This document shows positions 15,525-22,266 of a stretch of 22,266 nt of DNA, in pieces. Every line of letters starts with the position of its first letter. Position 1 is the stretch's first letter. The stretch comes from a bacterium (lineage in GTDB: Bacteria; Chloroflexota; Dormibacteria; UBA8260; Bog-877): contig JAKAWF010000025.1 in NCBI GenBank assembly GCA_021817025.1, forward strand, positions 1-22,266, written 5' to 3'. Both the position numbers and the translations under genes were made by a program. The notes under the pieces are model-generated. The model saw nothing but the letters and a program-made list of their open reading frames with translations. It searched no databases and had not been told where the DNA came from.

Positions 15525-16174
15525 GCGAGTCCTCCCTTGTCGGGGTCGCGGGCCAAGAGCCGCGCCGCCTCGAGTTCGTCCGGGGTGTTGCAGTTGATGA
15601 AGGAGGTGGCTCCCGGGTCCCAACTCCGCCAGACGGATTCTTCCACCTCGGTCCTGGGCAGCAGCTCGATGGCCCGGCGCAGGGGCACGCCGCTCTCTCC
15701 TGGTCGGCGCGCCACCCCCGACATGCGGGCCGCGGCCCCCCGGCGGTAGACCGCGAAGAGGGGCTCGATCAAGCCGCGACGCAGGGGCACGGTCAGCTCC
15801 GCGGAGGGGTCGTCCCACGCCAGCCCGACCAGGCGGCGGGCCAGTTCCGGGACCGGGAACGGGGTGTCGGCCGCCACCGCCAACACCAGTGCCGTGGGAG
15901 CCGCCAGCAGGCCCGCCAAGAGTCCTCCCAGCGGTCCTGGAAACCCCGGATGGTCCGGGACCAAAGAGCAGCCCAGGCCGTAGTCGGTGGGGGCGGTCAG
16001 GAGGCAGTCGGAGGCGAGCGGGCGAAGCGCCCGGTGGACCCAGCTCACAAGCGGTGGGTCGCCGATCCCTGGGAAGGGGATGGCGGCCTTGTCCCTGCCC
16101 ATCCGGGAGCTCGATCCTCCGGCCAGGATCAGCAGCGTCAGCGGCGGCAGCCAGGGCTGGACCGCGGACCTCAG
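15521..16174 (-). CDS. mobA: Molybdenum cofactor guanylyltransferase MobA
   Basis: The product opens with LTLLILAGGSSSRMGRDKAA, the NTP-transferase signature L-A-G-G-x-S-x-R-M-G-x-D-K-A, and continues with VPDHPGFPGPLGGLLAGL, VLAVAADTPF and INCNTPDEL, as in MobA. MobA attaches GMP to molybdopterin to make the guanine dinucleotide cofactor. Length is about 205-217 residues, normal for the family. No ATG, GTG or TTG exists in frame near the right place; CTG at 16174-16172, overlapping the fdhD stop, or CTG 16150 are candidate starts, so the beginning is uncertain. Translational coupling to fdhD seems likely. The downstream DUF6457 gene overlaps its stop. Confidence 0.88.
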   Translation of the reverse strand: MRSAVQPWLPPLTLLILAGGSSSRMGRDKAAIPFPGIGDPPLVSWVHRALRPLASDCLLTAPTDYGLGCSLVPDHPGFPGPLGGLLAGLLAAPTALVLAVAADTPFPVPELARRLVGLAWDDPSAELTVPLRRGLIEPLFAVYRRGAAARMSGVARRPGESGVPLRRAIELLPRTEVEESVWRSWDPGATSFINCNTPDELEAARLLARDPDKGGLA

Positions 16175-17061
16175 TCGGCCCCGGGGCCGGTCGGCAGCCC
16201 GACCCGGTCGGGGCGGCTGTAGATGTTGAAGTGCTCGCCGCGCAGAAATCCGATCAGGGTGACCCCCAGCAGCTGGGCCGTCTGCACCGCCAGGGAGGAC
16301 GGTGCGGAGATGGCGGCAACCACTGAGATCTGAGCGGCCGCCGCCTTCTGCACGATCTCGAACCCGGCCCGGCCGCTCACGACCAGAGCGCTGTCGGTCA
16401 GCGGCAGACGGCCCTCCAGCAGGGCCCGGCCCACCAGCTTGTCGACCGCGTTGTGGCGGCCCACATCCTCCGCCACCTCCATGGCGTCCGCACTCCAGGG
16501 CAGCACCCCCGCGGCGTGCAGGCCCCCGGTCGAGCTGAACACCCGCTGGGACGTGGCCAGCAACTCGGGAAGGCGGACGATGCGGGCGACCGGCCACACC
16601 CGCACGCCCTCGACCGGAGGCTGGAACCGCCGCAGCGCCTCCAGGGTCGCCGCGCCGCAGATGCCACAGGCGCTGCTGGACGGCAGGGCGCGCTGCCAGC
16701 CCAGACCGCCGTCGGGAAGCGGTGAGCGGAGCTGGACGTCGACCAGGTTCTCCGCCTCCGGGTCCAGCCTGGCCTCCAGGCCCGAGATGTTGAGATCGTG
16801 CTGGCCGCTGGAGGCGATCCGGACCAGCGCGATCTCATCCAGAGTTGCCACCACGCCCTCGGCGTGGAGCAAGCCCAAGGCCAGCTCCAGGTCTGAGCCC
16901 GGAGTCCGCAGCAGGATCGCGAGCGGCTGGGAGTTGACCATCAGCTGCAGGGCCTCCTCCCGCGCCACCAGGTCGGAGGCCAGCTCCACCAGCGTCCCCC
17001 GGACGCGGGAGATCCGCAGTCGTTGCTGACCGCTGCGCGCCAGCGTTGGTGCCGCTGCCAT
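16171..17061 (-). CDS. fdhD: Formate dehydrogenase sulfur-carrier protein FdhD
   Basis: The 296-residue protein has the FdhD signatures: SSSACGICG with Cys132 and Cys135, VFSSTGGLHAAGV, EDVGRHNAVDKLVG, VVSGRAGFEIVQKAAAA, APSSLAVQTAQ and RGEHFNIYS. FdhD carries sulfur from a cysteine desulfurase to the molybdenum centre of formate-dehydrogenase-type enzymes, using the Cys-x-x-Cys loop. All key residues are present. Start is ATG 17061, 50 bp after the formyltransferase-like gene on the same strand; the stop overlaps the mobA start region. No formate dehydrogenase structural gene is in the window. Confidence 0.92.
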   Translation of the reverse strand: MAAAPTLARSGQQRLRISRVRGTLVELASDLVAREEALQLMVNSQPLAILLRTPGSDLELALGLLHAEGVVATLDEIALVRIASSGQHDLNISGLEARLDPEAENLVDVQLRSPLPDGGLGWQRALPSSSACGICGAATLEALRRFQPPVEGVRVWPVARIVRLPELLATSQRVFSSTGGLHAAGVLPWSADAMEVAEDVGRHNAVDKLVGRALLEGRLPLTDSALVVSGRAGFEIVQKAAAAQISVVAAISAPSSLAVQTAQLLGVTLIGFLRGEHFNIYSRPDRVGLPTGPGAD

Positions 17062-17111
17062 CCGCCGATCGTACCGCCGCCACCGCCGAGAAGTGCTGGG
17101 ATGCGGTCTGG

Positions 17112-18143
17112 TTACTCGTCGTGGGGACAGCTGCCGACCGGCTCGCCGTGGTGGCAGCCGCAGCGGTCGGCCGTCTCCTCCAGCAGGAGGTCACCGTCAG
17201 GGAAGTCGAGCCGCGGCCCTGGAGTGGGATCCGAAGGGCTCAACCGGCGGGCCCTGATCACGTAGCAGACGCGACCTCCGCAGGCGGTCGCCGCCAGCAT
17301 GTTGGGGTTGCCGGCCCGCACCAGGCGATCCGCCATCGAGGCGGATTCCACCCGGTCGATGCGGCGGTGGCCCACCGAGGTGTAGTAGGAGCCGGAGCTC
17401 AGGTCCATAGGGACCCCACGCTCCCCGGCAGCGGCCTTGGCCACCACCTCGGCCACGCCCTGAGCGCCCAGCTCGGTGAGCCGCCGGGTCAGGGTTCCGG
17501 AGGTGTCGGAAACCGTGATGGGAGCTGGGTGCTGGGCCAGCAGGGGGCCGGCGTCGATCTTCCTGGCCACGCGCTGGAAGCTGACCCCGGCTTCGTCCTC
17601 CCCGTTCACGATCGCCCAGTAGACCGGCTCCGGCCCCCGGTACTTGGGGAGCAGGGACGGGTGGACGTTGACCCAGCCCAGCGGTGGGATGCGCAGAGCT
17701 CGCTCGCCCAGGATCTGGTCGAAGCTGGCCACCACGAAGAGGTCCGCCCGGAGCCGCTCCAGGGCCACCAGGGAGTCGTACTCGTTGACCCTGGCCAGGC
17801 GCAGGAGCGGCACGCCCAGGTGATCCGCCACCTGGCTGAGGGCGTTCTCGCCCGCGATCGCCGGGTTGGCGCCCACGCTGGTGGCGATGCCGGACAGCTC
17901 CACCCCCGAGCCGATCAGCGCCAGCAGCAGAGCCAGACTGAAGTCGGAGGGGAAGCCGGCGAACCCGACCCGGGGACCGGCCGTGGGAGCGGGACGCCCA
18001 GCGGCACCGGGGAACAGGGGAATCTTCAAGTCGGGAACCATCCGGAACTGGGACTTGTCCCACAACCAACTCTCAACCCGGGCCAGCCAGGGGCTGCGCG
18101 GCTGGGCTGGCACAGGAGAGACTGGGGGCGGCACTGCGCTCAT
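17112..18143 (-). CDS. Formyltransferase-family protein with Cys/His-rich tail
   Basis: The 343-residue protein has a formyltransferase N-terminal domain: VGFAGFPSDFSLALLLALIG near residue 60, LFVVASFDQIL, NVHPSLLPKYRGPEPVYWAI (Asn159, His161) and KIDAGPLLAQ (Asp197). These are the three catalytic residues of 10-formyltetrahydrofolate enzymes such as methionyl-tRNA formyltransferase. It differs from Fmt in its 55-residue Pro-rich N-extension (VPPPVSPVPAQPRSPWL) and in a C-terminus ending DRCGCHHGEPVGSCPHDE, which could bind a metal. It lies 50 bp upstream of fdhD, so it is probably the first gene of that operon. A formyl-moving or formate-linked role is inference; true Fmt cannot be excluded but the tail and context argue against it. 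Confidence 0.7.
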   Translation of the reverse strand: MSAVPPPVSPVPAQPRSPWLARVESWLWDKSQFRMVPDLKIPLFPGAAGRPAPTAGPRVGFAGFPSDFSLALLLALIGSGVELSGIATSVGANPAIAGENALSQVADHLGVPLLRLARVNEYDSLVALERLRADLFVVASFDQILGERALRIPPLGWVNVHPSLLPKYRGPEPVYWAIVNGEDEAGVSFQRVARKIDAGPLLAQHPAPITVSDTSGTLTRRLTELGAQGVAEVVAKAAAGERGVPMDLSSGSYYTSVGHRRIDRVESASMADRLVRAGNPNMLAATACGGRVCYVIRARRLSPSDPTPGPRLDFPDGDLLLEETADRCGCHHGEPVGSCPHDE

Positions 18144-18241
18144 GGTAGCTGCGGTCCCGGTGCCTGATCCAACGCTCCGTCACCGTTTCGTTGACCGGGC
18201 GCTACGCGGATGCGGATCTGGACTGTCAAACTCTCGATCTG

Positions 18242-19882
18242 ATGGCAGTAGAAGGCCGGGCGCAGAAGACCGGGAGTTCGGTCGCCCAGGGGATCGCGGA
18301 TCTGACCCAGTCCTGGGTCCATCTGGCTCGCGAGATGGCTCCGCAGGTGCCGGAGCTTCCGGCCGTGCTCCAACATGAGGTGAGCGCCCTCCACGCGGGG
18401 GAGATCACTGAGGATCGCCTCAACCAGGTCGCGCGCGCGATCGTGAAACGCGTCAGCGACGCCGGCTTCCCCGACCAGGCTGGAGCTCTGCAGAGGCGCA
18501 TGGGCCGGGCGATGTACGAACTCCTCCTACTGATCGCCACCGAGGAGGAACTGCGCTCGATGGGCATGCTGCTGGAAGCGGCAGCCCCCAGCATCCCGCC
18601 CGGGACTGTCGCGCCGTCGCCGCCCGTCGCCGCGCCCCATTTCCCGCCGGTCCGGCCCGTGGTGGCGGCCGCGGCGTCTCCAGCACCACCGGCCGCTCCC
18701 GGGCCCCGTCCCAATCCGCAGCCCGCGGCGGCGGCCGGGACTCCGGCTGCACCTCTCGGCAAGCCTGCGGCGGTCCCATCGGAGACTTCGGCCGCAGCTC
18801 CGGGCACGCCCGTGGCGGTGACTCCTGAGCCAGCGGCGCCGGCTGTGTCCAGGCCGGTCGAGGCCACCGGCCCTGCGGCCACGACCCAACTGCCCGCAGC
18901 GGCCGGCCAGCAACGCCCGCCGGCGCCCGCTCCGCCGACCTCCTCGTCCCCTCCGGCCAACCTGCCCGGGACGGTGCCCGAGGCTCCGATGTTCACCAGG
19001 GTCGAAGTGCCGGTGCCGGTGGCCGCAGCGGATTCCATCAAGCCACCGGAGGTGGCCCAGGACGAGGATGCCGCCCTCTGGGGCTTCAATCCCGCCGAAC
19101 GGGAGAGCCCTGACGAGCCCGCCCCGGGGGAGGCGGTGCCCACGGAGGCCGTGCCGGAGGAGGTCGGGCCGGACCAGGAGCCGGCTCTGGCCGTGGAGTC
19201 GCGCCCTGCCGGCGCTGCCATCGCACCCCGGCTGGCCAGCGCGGCGGGCGGCCCGGTTCAGAGCTGGACCGTGCGTCTCTCCCCCAGAGCCGCCCGTGAG
19301 CGGGAGCGGAGGTTGCAGCAGCGGCTCTCCGAACTGCCCCCCCTGCTGGAGGAGATCATCGGCCAGGTTCACGAGCAGAGGCGGGCGGTGTCGGATCGGG
19401 GTGCGGCGCGCCAGGCGGTTCGTGAGGCCGCCGAACAGTCGGCTCCGAGCGACCTCAATTCGGCTGCCCAGCGGCTGTCGGAGCTGATCGATGCCCACCA
19501 GCTGACCGATGCGGCGGCGCTGGTGCTGCGGGCCATCGAGGCCTTCCCCGGAGAGACCTGCGCGGACATGGCCTGCCGCGTCGGGGAAGCGGCCCGGCAC
19601 GCCAAGGACGAGGATCTGGCGACACTCTGCTTCACCACGGCCGTGGTGGCGGCGCCTCCATGCGAGCCGGGGTGCTGGCAGCTGGCCGGCATCGCCCTTG
19701 AGCGCAAGGACCCTCGGCTGGCGCCGATCTGGATGGAGTTCCTGGCGAGACTGCTGCGGGCCAGAGGCGCTGACGAGGACGCCGTGGTGGTGTACCGCCA
19801 GCTTCTGAATCTGACCCCGCGGCGTGAGGACGTGCGTGACATCCTGCGGGTGTCCTCCCTCACCGGCGTTCTGCCCGACTAG
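18242..19882 (+). CDS. Pro/Ala-rich protein with C-terminal helical (TPR-like) repeats
   Basis: The 546-residue frame has three parts: an N-terminal helical domain (about 1-115: SSVAQGIADLTQSWVHLARE, LQRRMGRAMYELLLLIATEE); a long Pro/Ala/Val-rich, probably disordered linker (about 120-330); and a C-terminal part with a basic coiled coil (RERERRLQQRLSELPPLLEE) plus helical pairs (QLTDAAALVLRAIEAFPGET, DEDAVVVYRQLLNLTPRRED) resembling tetratricopeptide repeats. No catalytic motif, signal peptide or transmembrane segment is seen. ATG 18242 is chosen; the frame is open to 18191. A TTGACC at 18191-18196 could be a -35 box. Its stop overlaps the opposing DUF421 stop in the palindrome CTAG. Function unknown; scaffold-like by architecture. 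Confidence 0.6.
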   Translation: MAVEGRAQKTGSSVAQGIADLTQSWVHLAREMAPQVPELPAVLQHEVSALHAGEITEDRLNQVARAIVKRVSDAGFPDQAGALQRRMGRAMYELLLLIATEEELRSMGMLLEAAAPSIPPGTVAPSPPVAAPHFPPVRPVVAAAASPAPPAAPGPRPNPQPAAAAGTPAAPLGKPAAVPSETSAAAPGTPVAVTPEPAAPAVSRPVEATGPAATTQLPAAAGQQRPPAPAPPTSSSPPANLPGTVPEAPMFTRVEVPVPVAAADSIKPPEVAQDEDAALWGFNPAERESPDEPAPGEAVPTEAVPEEVGPDQEPALAVESRPAGAAIAPRLASAAGGPVQSWTVRLSPRAARERERRLQQRLSELPPLLEEIIGQVHEQRRAVSDRGAARQAVREAAEQSAPSDLNSAAQRLSELIDAHQLTDAAALVLRAIEAFPGETCADMACRVGEAARHAKDEDLATLCFTTAVVAAPPCEPGCWQLAGIALERKDPRLAPIWMEFLARLLRARGADEDAVVVYRQLLNLTPRREDVRDILRVSSLTGVLPD

Positions 19883-20400
19883 GGCCGCCTCACGATCCGC
19901 ACCCGGCGGCGGGGTCGGATGCGGCCGCCCTCCTGCTTGGGCACCACGCTGATGCTGCCGTCGCTCTCCATCTCCACCAGCACCGTGTCGGAGACGCCGC
20001 TCACGCCGTGCTCTCGCAGTGCCATCTCGGCCTCGTCGGGGTCGACCCCCTCGCGCTTGAGGGACCCTGGGTCCCACGCCCCGTGGCTGGCCAGCACGGT
20101 GGCCGGCGACTGCAGCAGATGGCTCACGACCGGGCTGCTCAGGCGGGCCCAACCGACACCCCAGTTGAGCAAGAACAGGGTGGCGATGATGACCAGACCG
20201 CCCAGCAGCGAACTGTCCGGGCCGGTCATGGCCGGCTGCACGGCGTTGGCCACCAGCAGCACCAGCACCAAGTCGAAGATGGTCATCTGGCCGAGCTCAC
20301 GCTTGCCGAAGATCCGCAGCGCGACCATCAGGACCAAGTAGATGGTCATCGAGCGCACCACGAGGTCCCATGGTGGGATCGCTAGATGGGTTAGGCCCAC
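19879..20400 (-). CDS. DUF421 (YetF-like) membrane protein
   Basis: The 173-residue protein starts at GTG 20400 with a strong AAGGAG 7 nt upstream. It has the family opening WDLVVRSMTIYLVLMVALRI then FGKRELGQMTIFDLVLVLLV, with three hydrophobic helices in the first about 85 residues (third: LLGGLVIIATLFLLNWGVGW), followed by a cytoplasmic domain (VDPDEAEMALREHGV, VLVEMESDGSISVVPKQ). DUF421 proteins occur widely in bacteria with an incompletely known role. The frame is open well upstream, but that part is non-hydrophobic and overlaps the GDPD gene, so the longer reading is a shadow. It is divergent from the GDPD gene. Confidence 0.82.
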   Translation of the reverse strand: MGLTHLAIPPWDLVVRSMTIYLVLMVALRIFGKRELGQMTIFDLVLVLLVANAVQPAMTGPDSSLLGGLVIIATLFLLNWGVGWARLSSPVVSHLLQSPATVLASHGAWDPGSLKREGVDPDEAEMALREHGVSGVSDTVLVEMESDGSISVVPKQEGGRIRPRRRVRIVRRP

Positions 20401-20520
20401 GAGATTTCTCCTTGGCTGAGGCGGCTGCTTGGGAATGGCGCTGGCCCTCCCCGATGCCGGCCATCCTGCCTGATCCAGCCGTCCCACGCCAGCGGCCGGT
20501 CGCGATGAGAAGCTGAGGAG

Positions 20521-21228
20521 GTGATGGGTTCGCGGGTGGCTCAGCCGCTGGTGATCGCGCATCGGGGGGCCTCGGGGGAGCTTCCGGGCAACACCTTGGA
20601 GGCCTTCGAGAGGGCGATTGCGTTGGGGGCCGACATGGTCGAGTTCGACGTCCGCCGCACTGCCGACGACCGCCTGATCGTCTTCCATGATGCCGAGGTC
20701 GCCGGCCGGCCGGTGGGCTGGTCCACTCGCCAGCAGATCCGCGCGGGAACTGGCATCCTCCCGCCGCTGCTGGAGGAGGTGCTGGGGCTCACCCGCGGAC
20801 GAGTCGGCATAGATGTGGAGATCAAGGAGGCGGGGATCACCGCCAGGGTGGTCTCCGCGGTCTCGGCCACTGGTCGGCCAGACGCGACAGTGCTCAGCTC
20901 CTTCCTGGGCCGGGTGGTCTGGGAGCTGGCCGAGTTGGCTCCCGGCTTCGAGCGGGGCCTGATCGTGGGACGCAGGCCACCCGCCGCGGGTCGGCGCCGA
21001 TCCCCAGTCGAGCGGGCCGTCGCGCTCGGTGCCAGCCATCTGATGTTGCAGCGGGGGCTGGCCCGGGGATCGGTCCTGGACAAGGCGGCTGGGGCGGGCC
21101 TTGCCGTCTTCATCTGGACGGTCGATGATCGGCGCTCCTTGGTCGCCTACCTGAACGATCCCCGGGTCCGTGGGGTGGTCACGGACGTGCCCGGGCTCGC
21201 CCTGCGGGTGCTCGGCGAGCGCAGCTGA
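20521..21228 (+). CDS. Glycerophosphodiester phosphodiesterase (GDPD family)
   Basis: The 235-residue protein has the GDPD catalytic layout: LVIAHRGASG (His14), ADMVEFDVRRTADD (Glu41, Asp43) and VFHDAEV (His56), later VGIDVEIKEAG and VFIWTVDDRRSL. The family cleaves glycerophosphodiesters to glycerol-3-phosphate plus an alcohol. The usual PENT motif is PGNT here, with Gly23 in place of the normally conserved Glu, which may weaken metal binding. It is cytoplasmic by lack of a signal peptide. Starts GTG 20521, ATG 20524 and GTG 20536 are possible; GAGGAG lies directly before 20521, so 20536 has the better spacing. It converges with the methyltransferase gene. Confidence 0.85.
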   Translation: MMGSRVAQPLVIAHRGASGELPGNTLEAFERAIALGADMVEFDVRRTADDRLIVFHDAEVAGRPVGWSTRQQIRAGTGILPPLLEEVLGLTRGRVGIDVEIKEAGITARVVSAVSATGRPDATVLSSFLGRVVWELAELAPGFERGLIVGRRPPAAGRRRSPVERAVALGASHLMLQRGLARGSVLDKAAGAGLAVFIWTVDDRRSLVAYLNDPRVRGVVTDVPGLALRVLGERS

Positions 21229-21309
21229 ACCGGGGCGGGCTGGCAGGGTTCCTGACCGCCGTGGGCAGCCTTCCGCCCCAAGGGAGGTGGAGCCGGGCTG
21301 GGATGGTCC

Positions 21310-22071
21310 TCAGCGGCGATCAGGGAGCAGGCAGCGCATCTGCAGGAACATCGGGATCCGGCGCCAGCGCTCCTGGCCGGGGTGGCGCGCGACCAGCTCG
21401 ACGGGGGCGACCACCTCCCGCAGCACCTCGATCAGGCAGCCGCGGTCGGTGAAGGCGTCGGTGTAGTCCTGGAGCGAGTGATGCCGGCTCACGAAGGTCA
21501 TGGCAAGCCCGTCCCGTTCCATCTCGTCGAAGTAGTCGCGCTGGGCTGTGTAGGAGTTCTCGATCCGGAAGGCGGCCCGCGCGGCCTCGCTCTCATGCAG
21601 TCCGGCCGAGTTGATCGGATGCACCACGGCCAGGCAGACCCGGCCGCCTGGGCGCAGCACCCTGGTGGTCTCCGCGACGGCCAGGTCCATCCGGTCCATG
21701 TCCTGCAGAGACATGAAGGCGACCACCAGGTCGAACGAAGCGTCTTGAAACGGCAGGTGCGCGGCGTCCGCCTGGACATAGGTGCCGTTCAGATCGGCCG
21801 CCCTGGCGGCCGCGACCAGCTCCATGGAGTAGTCGGCGCCGATCACCTCAAAGCCCAGAGCATGCAGGTCCCGTGAGAGCCGGCCCTCCCCGCAGCCGAG
21901 GTCCAGAACTCGGCCGGGTGGTGGCGGCAGCAGCTCCAGGAATCGATCACGGTGGAACTGCCAGTAGGAGTCGTGGCGGGGCGCACGGGCACAGGCGATC
22001 CACTCTCCAGCGTGATCAGCCCAGGCCGCGCTCACGCTCCCACTCCAGTCCCCGGATCTCAATCGAGCCAC
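21310..22071 (-). CDS. Class I SAM-dependent methyltransferase
   Basis: The 253-residue protein has the seven-strand methyltransferase signature VLDLGCGEGRLSRDL (motif I, residues 56-70), VIGADYSMELVAAAR (motif II), QADAAHLPFQDASFDLVVAF (motifs III-IV) and TTRVLRPGGRVCLAVVHPIN (motif V). This layout is shared by UbiE/Methyltransf_11-type enzymes; the substrate cannot be told. The last 80 residues (YFDEMERDGLAMTFVSRHHS, LREVVAPVE) form a substrate-binding cap as in many such enzymes. Start is GTG 22071, with TTG 22062 as an alternative. Confidence 0.85.
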   Translation of the reverse strand: MARLRSGDWSGSVSAAWADHAGEWIACARAPRHDSYWQFHRDRFLELLPPPPGRVLDLGCGEGRLSRDLHALGFEVIGADYSMELVAAARAADLNGTYVQADAAHLPFQDASFDLVVAFMSLQDMDRMDLAVAETTRVLRPGGRVCLAVVHPINSAGLHESEAARAAFRIENSYTAQRDYFDEMERDGLAMTFVSRHHSLQDYTDAFTDRGCLIEVLREVVAPVELVARHPGQERWRRIPMFLQMRCLLPDRR

Positions 22072-22100
22072 CGGGCGATCTTAGGGCTGCTGCCAGACCC

Positions 22101-22118
22101 GGGGGTTGGTGAACAGTT
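22101..22118 (+). repeat. Candidate IS607 end motif, right copy
   Basis: GGGGGTTGGT-GAACAGTT lies 56 nt before the right-hand tnpA and matches GAGGGTTGC-GAACAGTT beside the left-hand tnpA at 113-129, in inverted orientation relative to the window. See the left copy for the reasoning. Confidence 0.4.
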
Positions 22119-22174
22119 CATGGCGAGTCTGACATAGCAGTACAAATAAGTGTTGGTAGTGGTATTGTGAGAGG

Positions 22175-22266
22175 GTGAAGATCAGTGACTGGGCACGCCA
22201 GCAGCACATTCACCCCCGCACCGCCCAGAGGTGGTTTGAGGCCGGCAACCTGCCGGTCCCAGCTCG
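22175..22266 (+). CDS. tnpA: IS607-type serine recombinase TnpA, N-terminus (runs off the right edge)
   Basis: From GTG 22175, with GAGAGG just upstream, the frame reads MKISDWARQQHIHPRTAQRW then FEAGNLPVPA to the window end. This is the same MerR-like helix-turn-helix start of IS607 TnpA as at the left edge, but with many substitutions, so it is a different element. The region before it (22131-22174) is AT-rich relative to its surroundings, with a TATTGT box near 22163. Only 30 residues are visible. Confidence 0.8.
   Translation, partial: MKISDWARQQHIHPRTAQRWFEAGNLPVPA

Noticed and set aside
15521..16597. A 358-residue version of MobA extended into fdhD
   Set aside because: The extra N-terminus overlaps FdhD in another frame and has no family resemblance; MobA homology starts near LTLLILAGG.
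17046..18167. A 373-codon plus-strand frame
   Set aside because: It is antisense to the formyltransferase-like gene, whose catalytic motifs are clear, and is itself Gly/His/Gln-rich without motifs.
18527..20152. A 541-codon minus-strand frame
   Set aside because: It overlaps both the Pro/Ala-rich gene and the DUF421 gene antisense or out of frame; its Arg/Gly repeats mirror the Ala/Pro codons on the other strand.
1..22266. CRISPR arrays, tRNA or rRNA genes
   Set aside because: No regularly spaced repeats and no cloverleaf or rRNA-like sequence were seen on either strand by eye.

Overview
The window is 22.3 kb of very GC-rich DNA with GTG/TTG starts and strong third-position GC bias, so most genes cast long antisense shadow frames. 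An SCO6745-family regulator, a DUF6457 protein, a DUF421 protein and a MobF/TraA-type relaxase point to an actinomycete or another high-GC Terrabacteria lineage such as Dormibacterota or Chloroflexota. The sequence does not allow a finer call.

Layout: (1) Both edges carry the first codons of an IS607-type serine-recombinase transposase (tnpA). The two differ and both point outwards, and each lies just inside a shared motif of about 17 nt. (2) 478-4424 (+) is an intact chromosomal block: SCO6745-family HTH protein, L,D-transpeptidase, MarR regulator and an agmatinase/arginase-family ureohydrolase. (3) 4545-9897 is the decayed remains of a conjugative element. It holds a degenerate antitoxin and ParE-like toxin, a MobF relaxase-helicase broken by two amber codons and three frameshifts, a BrnT-like toxin with a G8 frameshift beside an intact ribbon-helix-helix antitoxin, a small ORF coupled to a broken type IV coupling protein, and a DDE transposase tail. 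(4) 10098-11399 (-) holds a CoxG-family protein and an unidentified ORF. (5) 11716-12528 is an insertion graveyard: a truncated AbrB/SpoVT antitoxin abutting a perfect IS200/IS605-like hairpin, and a TnpB remnant. (6) 12585-13577 is a 4-hydroxyphenylpyruvate dioxygenase homologue that has lost two of its three iron ligands. (7) 13626-18143 is a molybdenum-cofactor block: moeA on +, and a facing operon (formyltransferase-like, fdhD, mobA, DUF6457) on -. (8) 18242-22071 contains a Pro/Ala-rich helical-repeat protein, a DUF421 membrane protein, a GDPD phosphodiesterase and a methyltransferase.

MoeA inserts molybdenum into molybdopterin, MobA makes the guanine dinucleotide form, and FdhD sulfurates the cofactor for formate-dehydrogenase-type enzymes. 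CoxG-family proteins accompany CO-dehydrogenase-type molybdenum hydroxylases. The host therefore probably runs molybdoenzymes encoded elsewhere.

No complete novel defence or mobile system is seen. The points most worth a second look are the HPPD that lost its metal site, the outward-facing IS607 pair with its shared motif, the paired-repeat structure at the edge of the conjugative remnant, the recurrent amber codons in that remnant, and the Cys/His-tailed formyltransferase next to fdhD.
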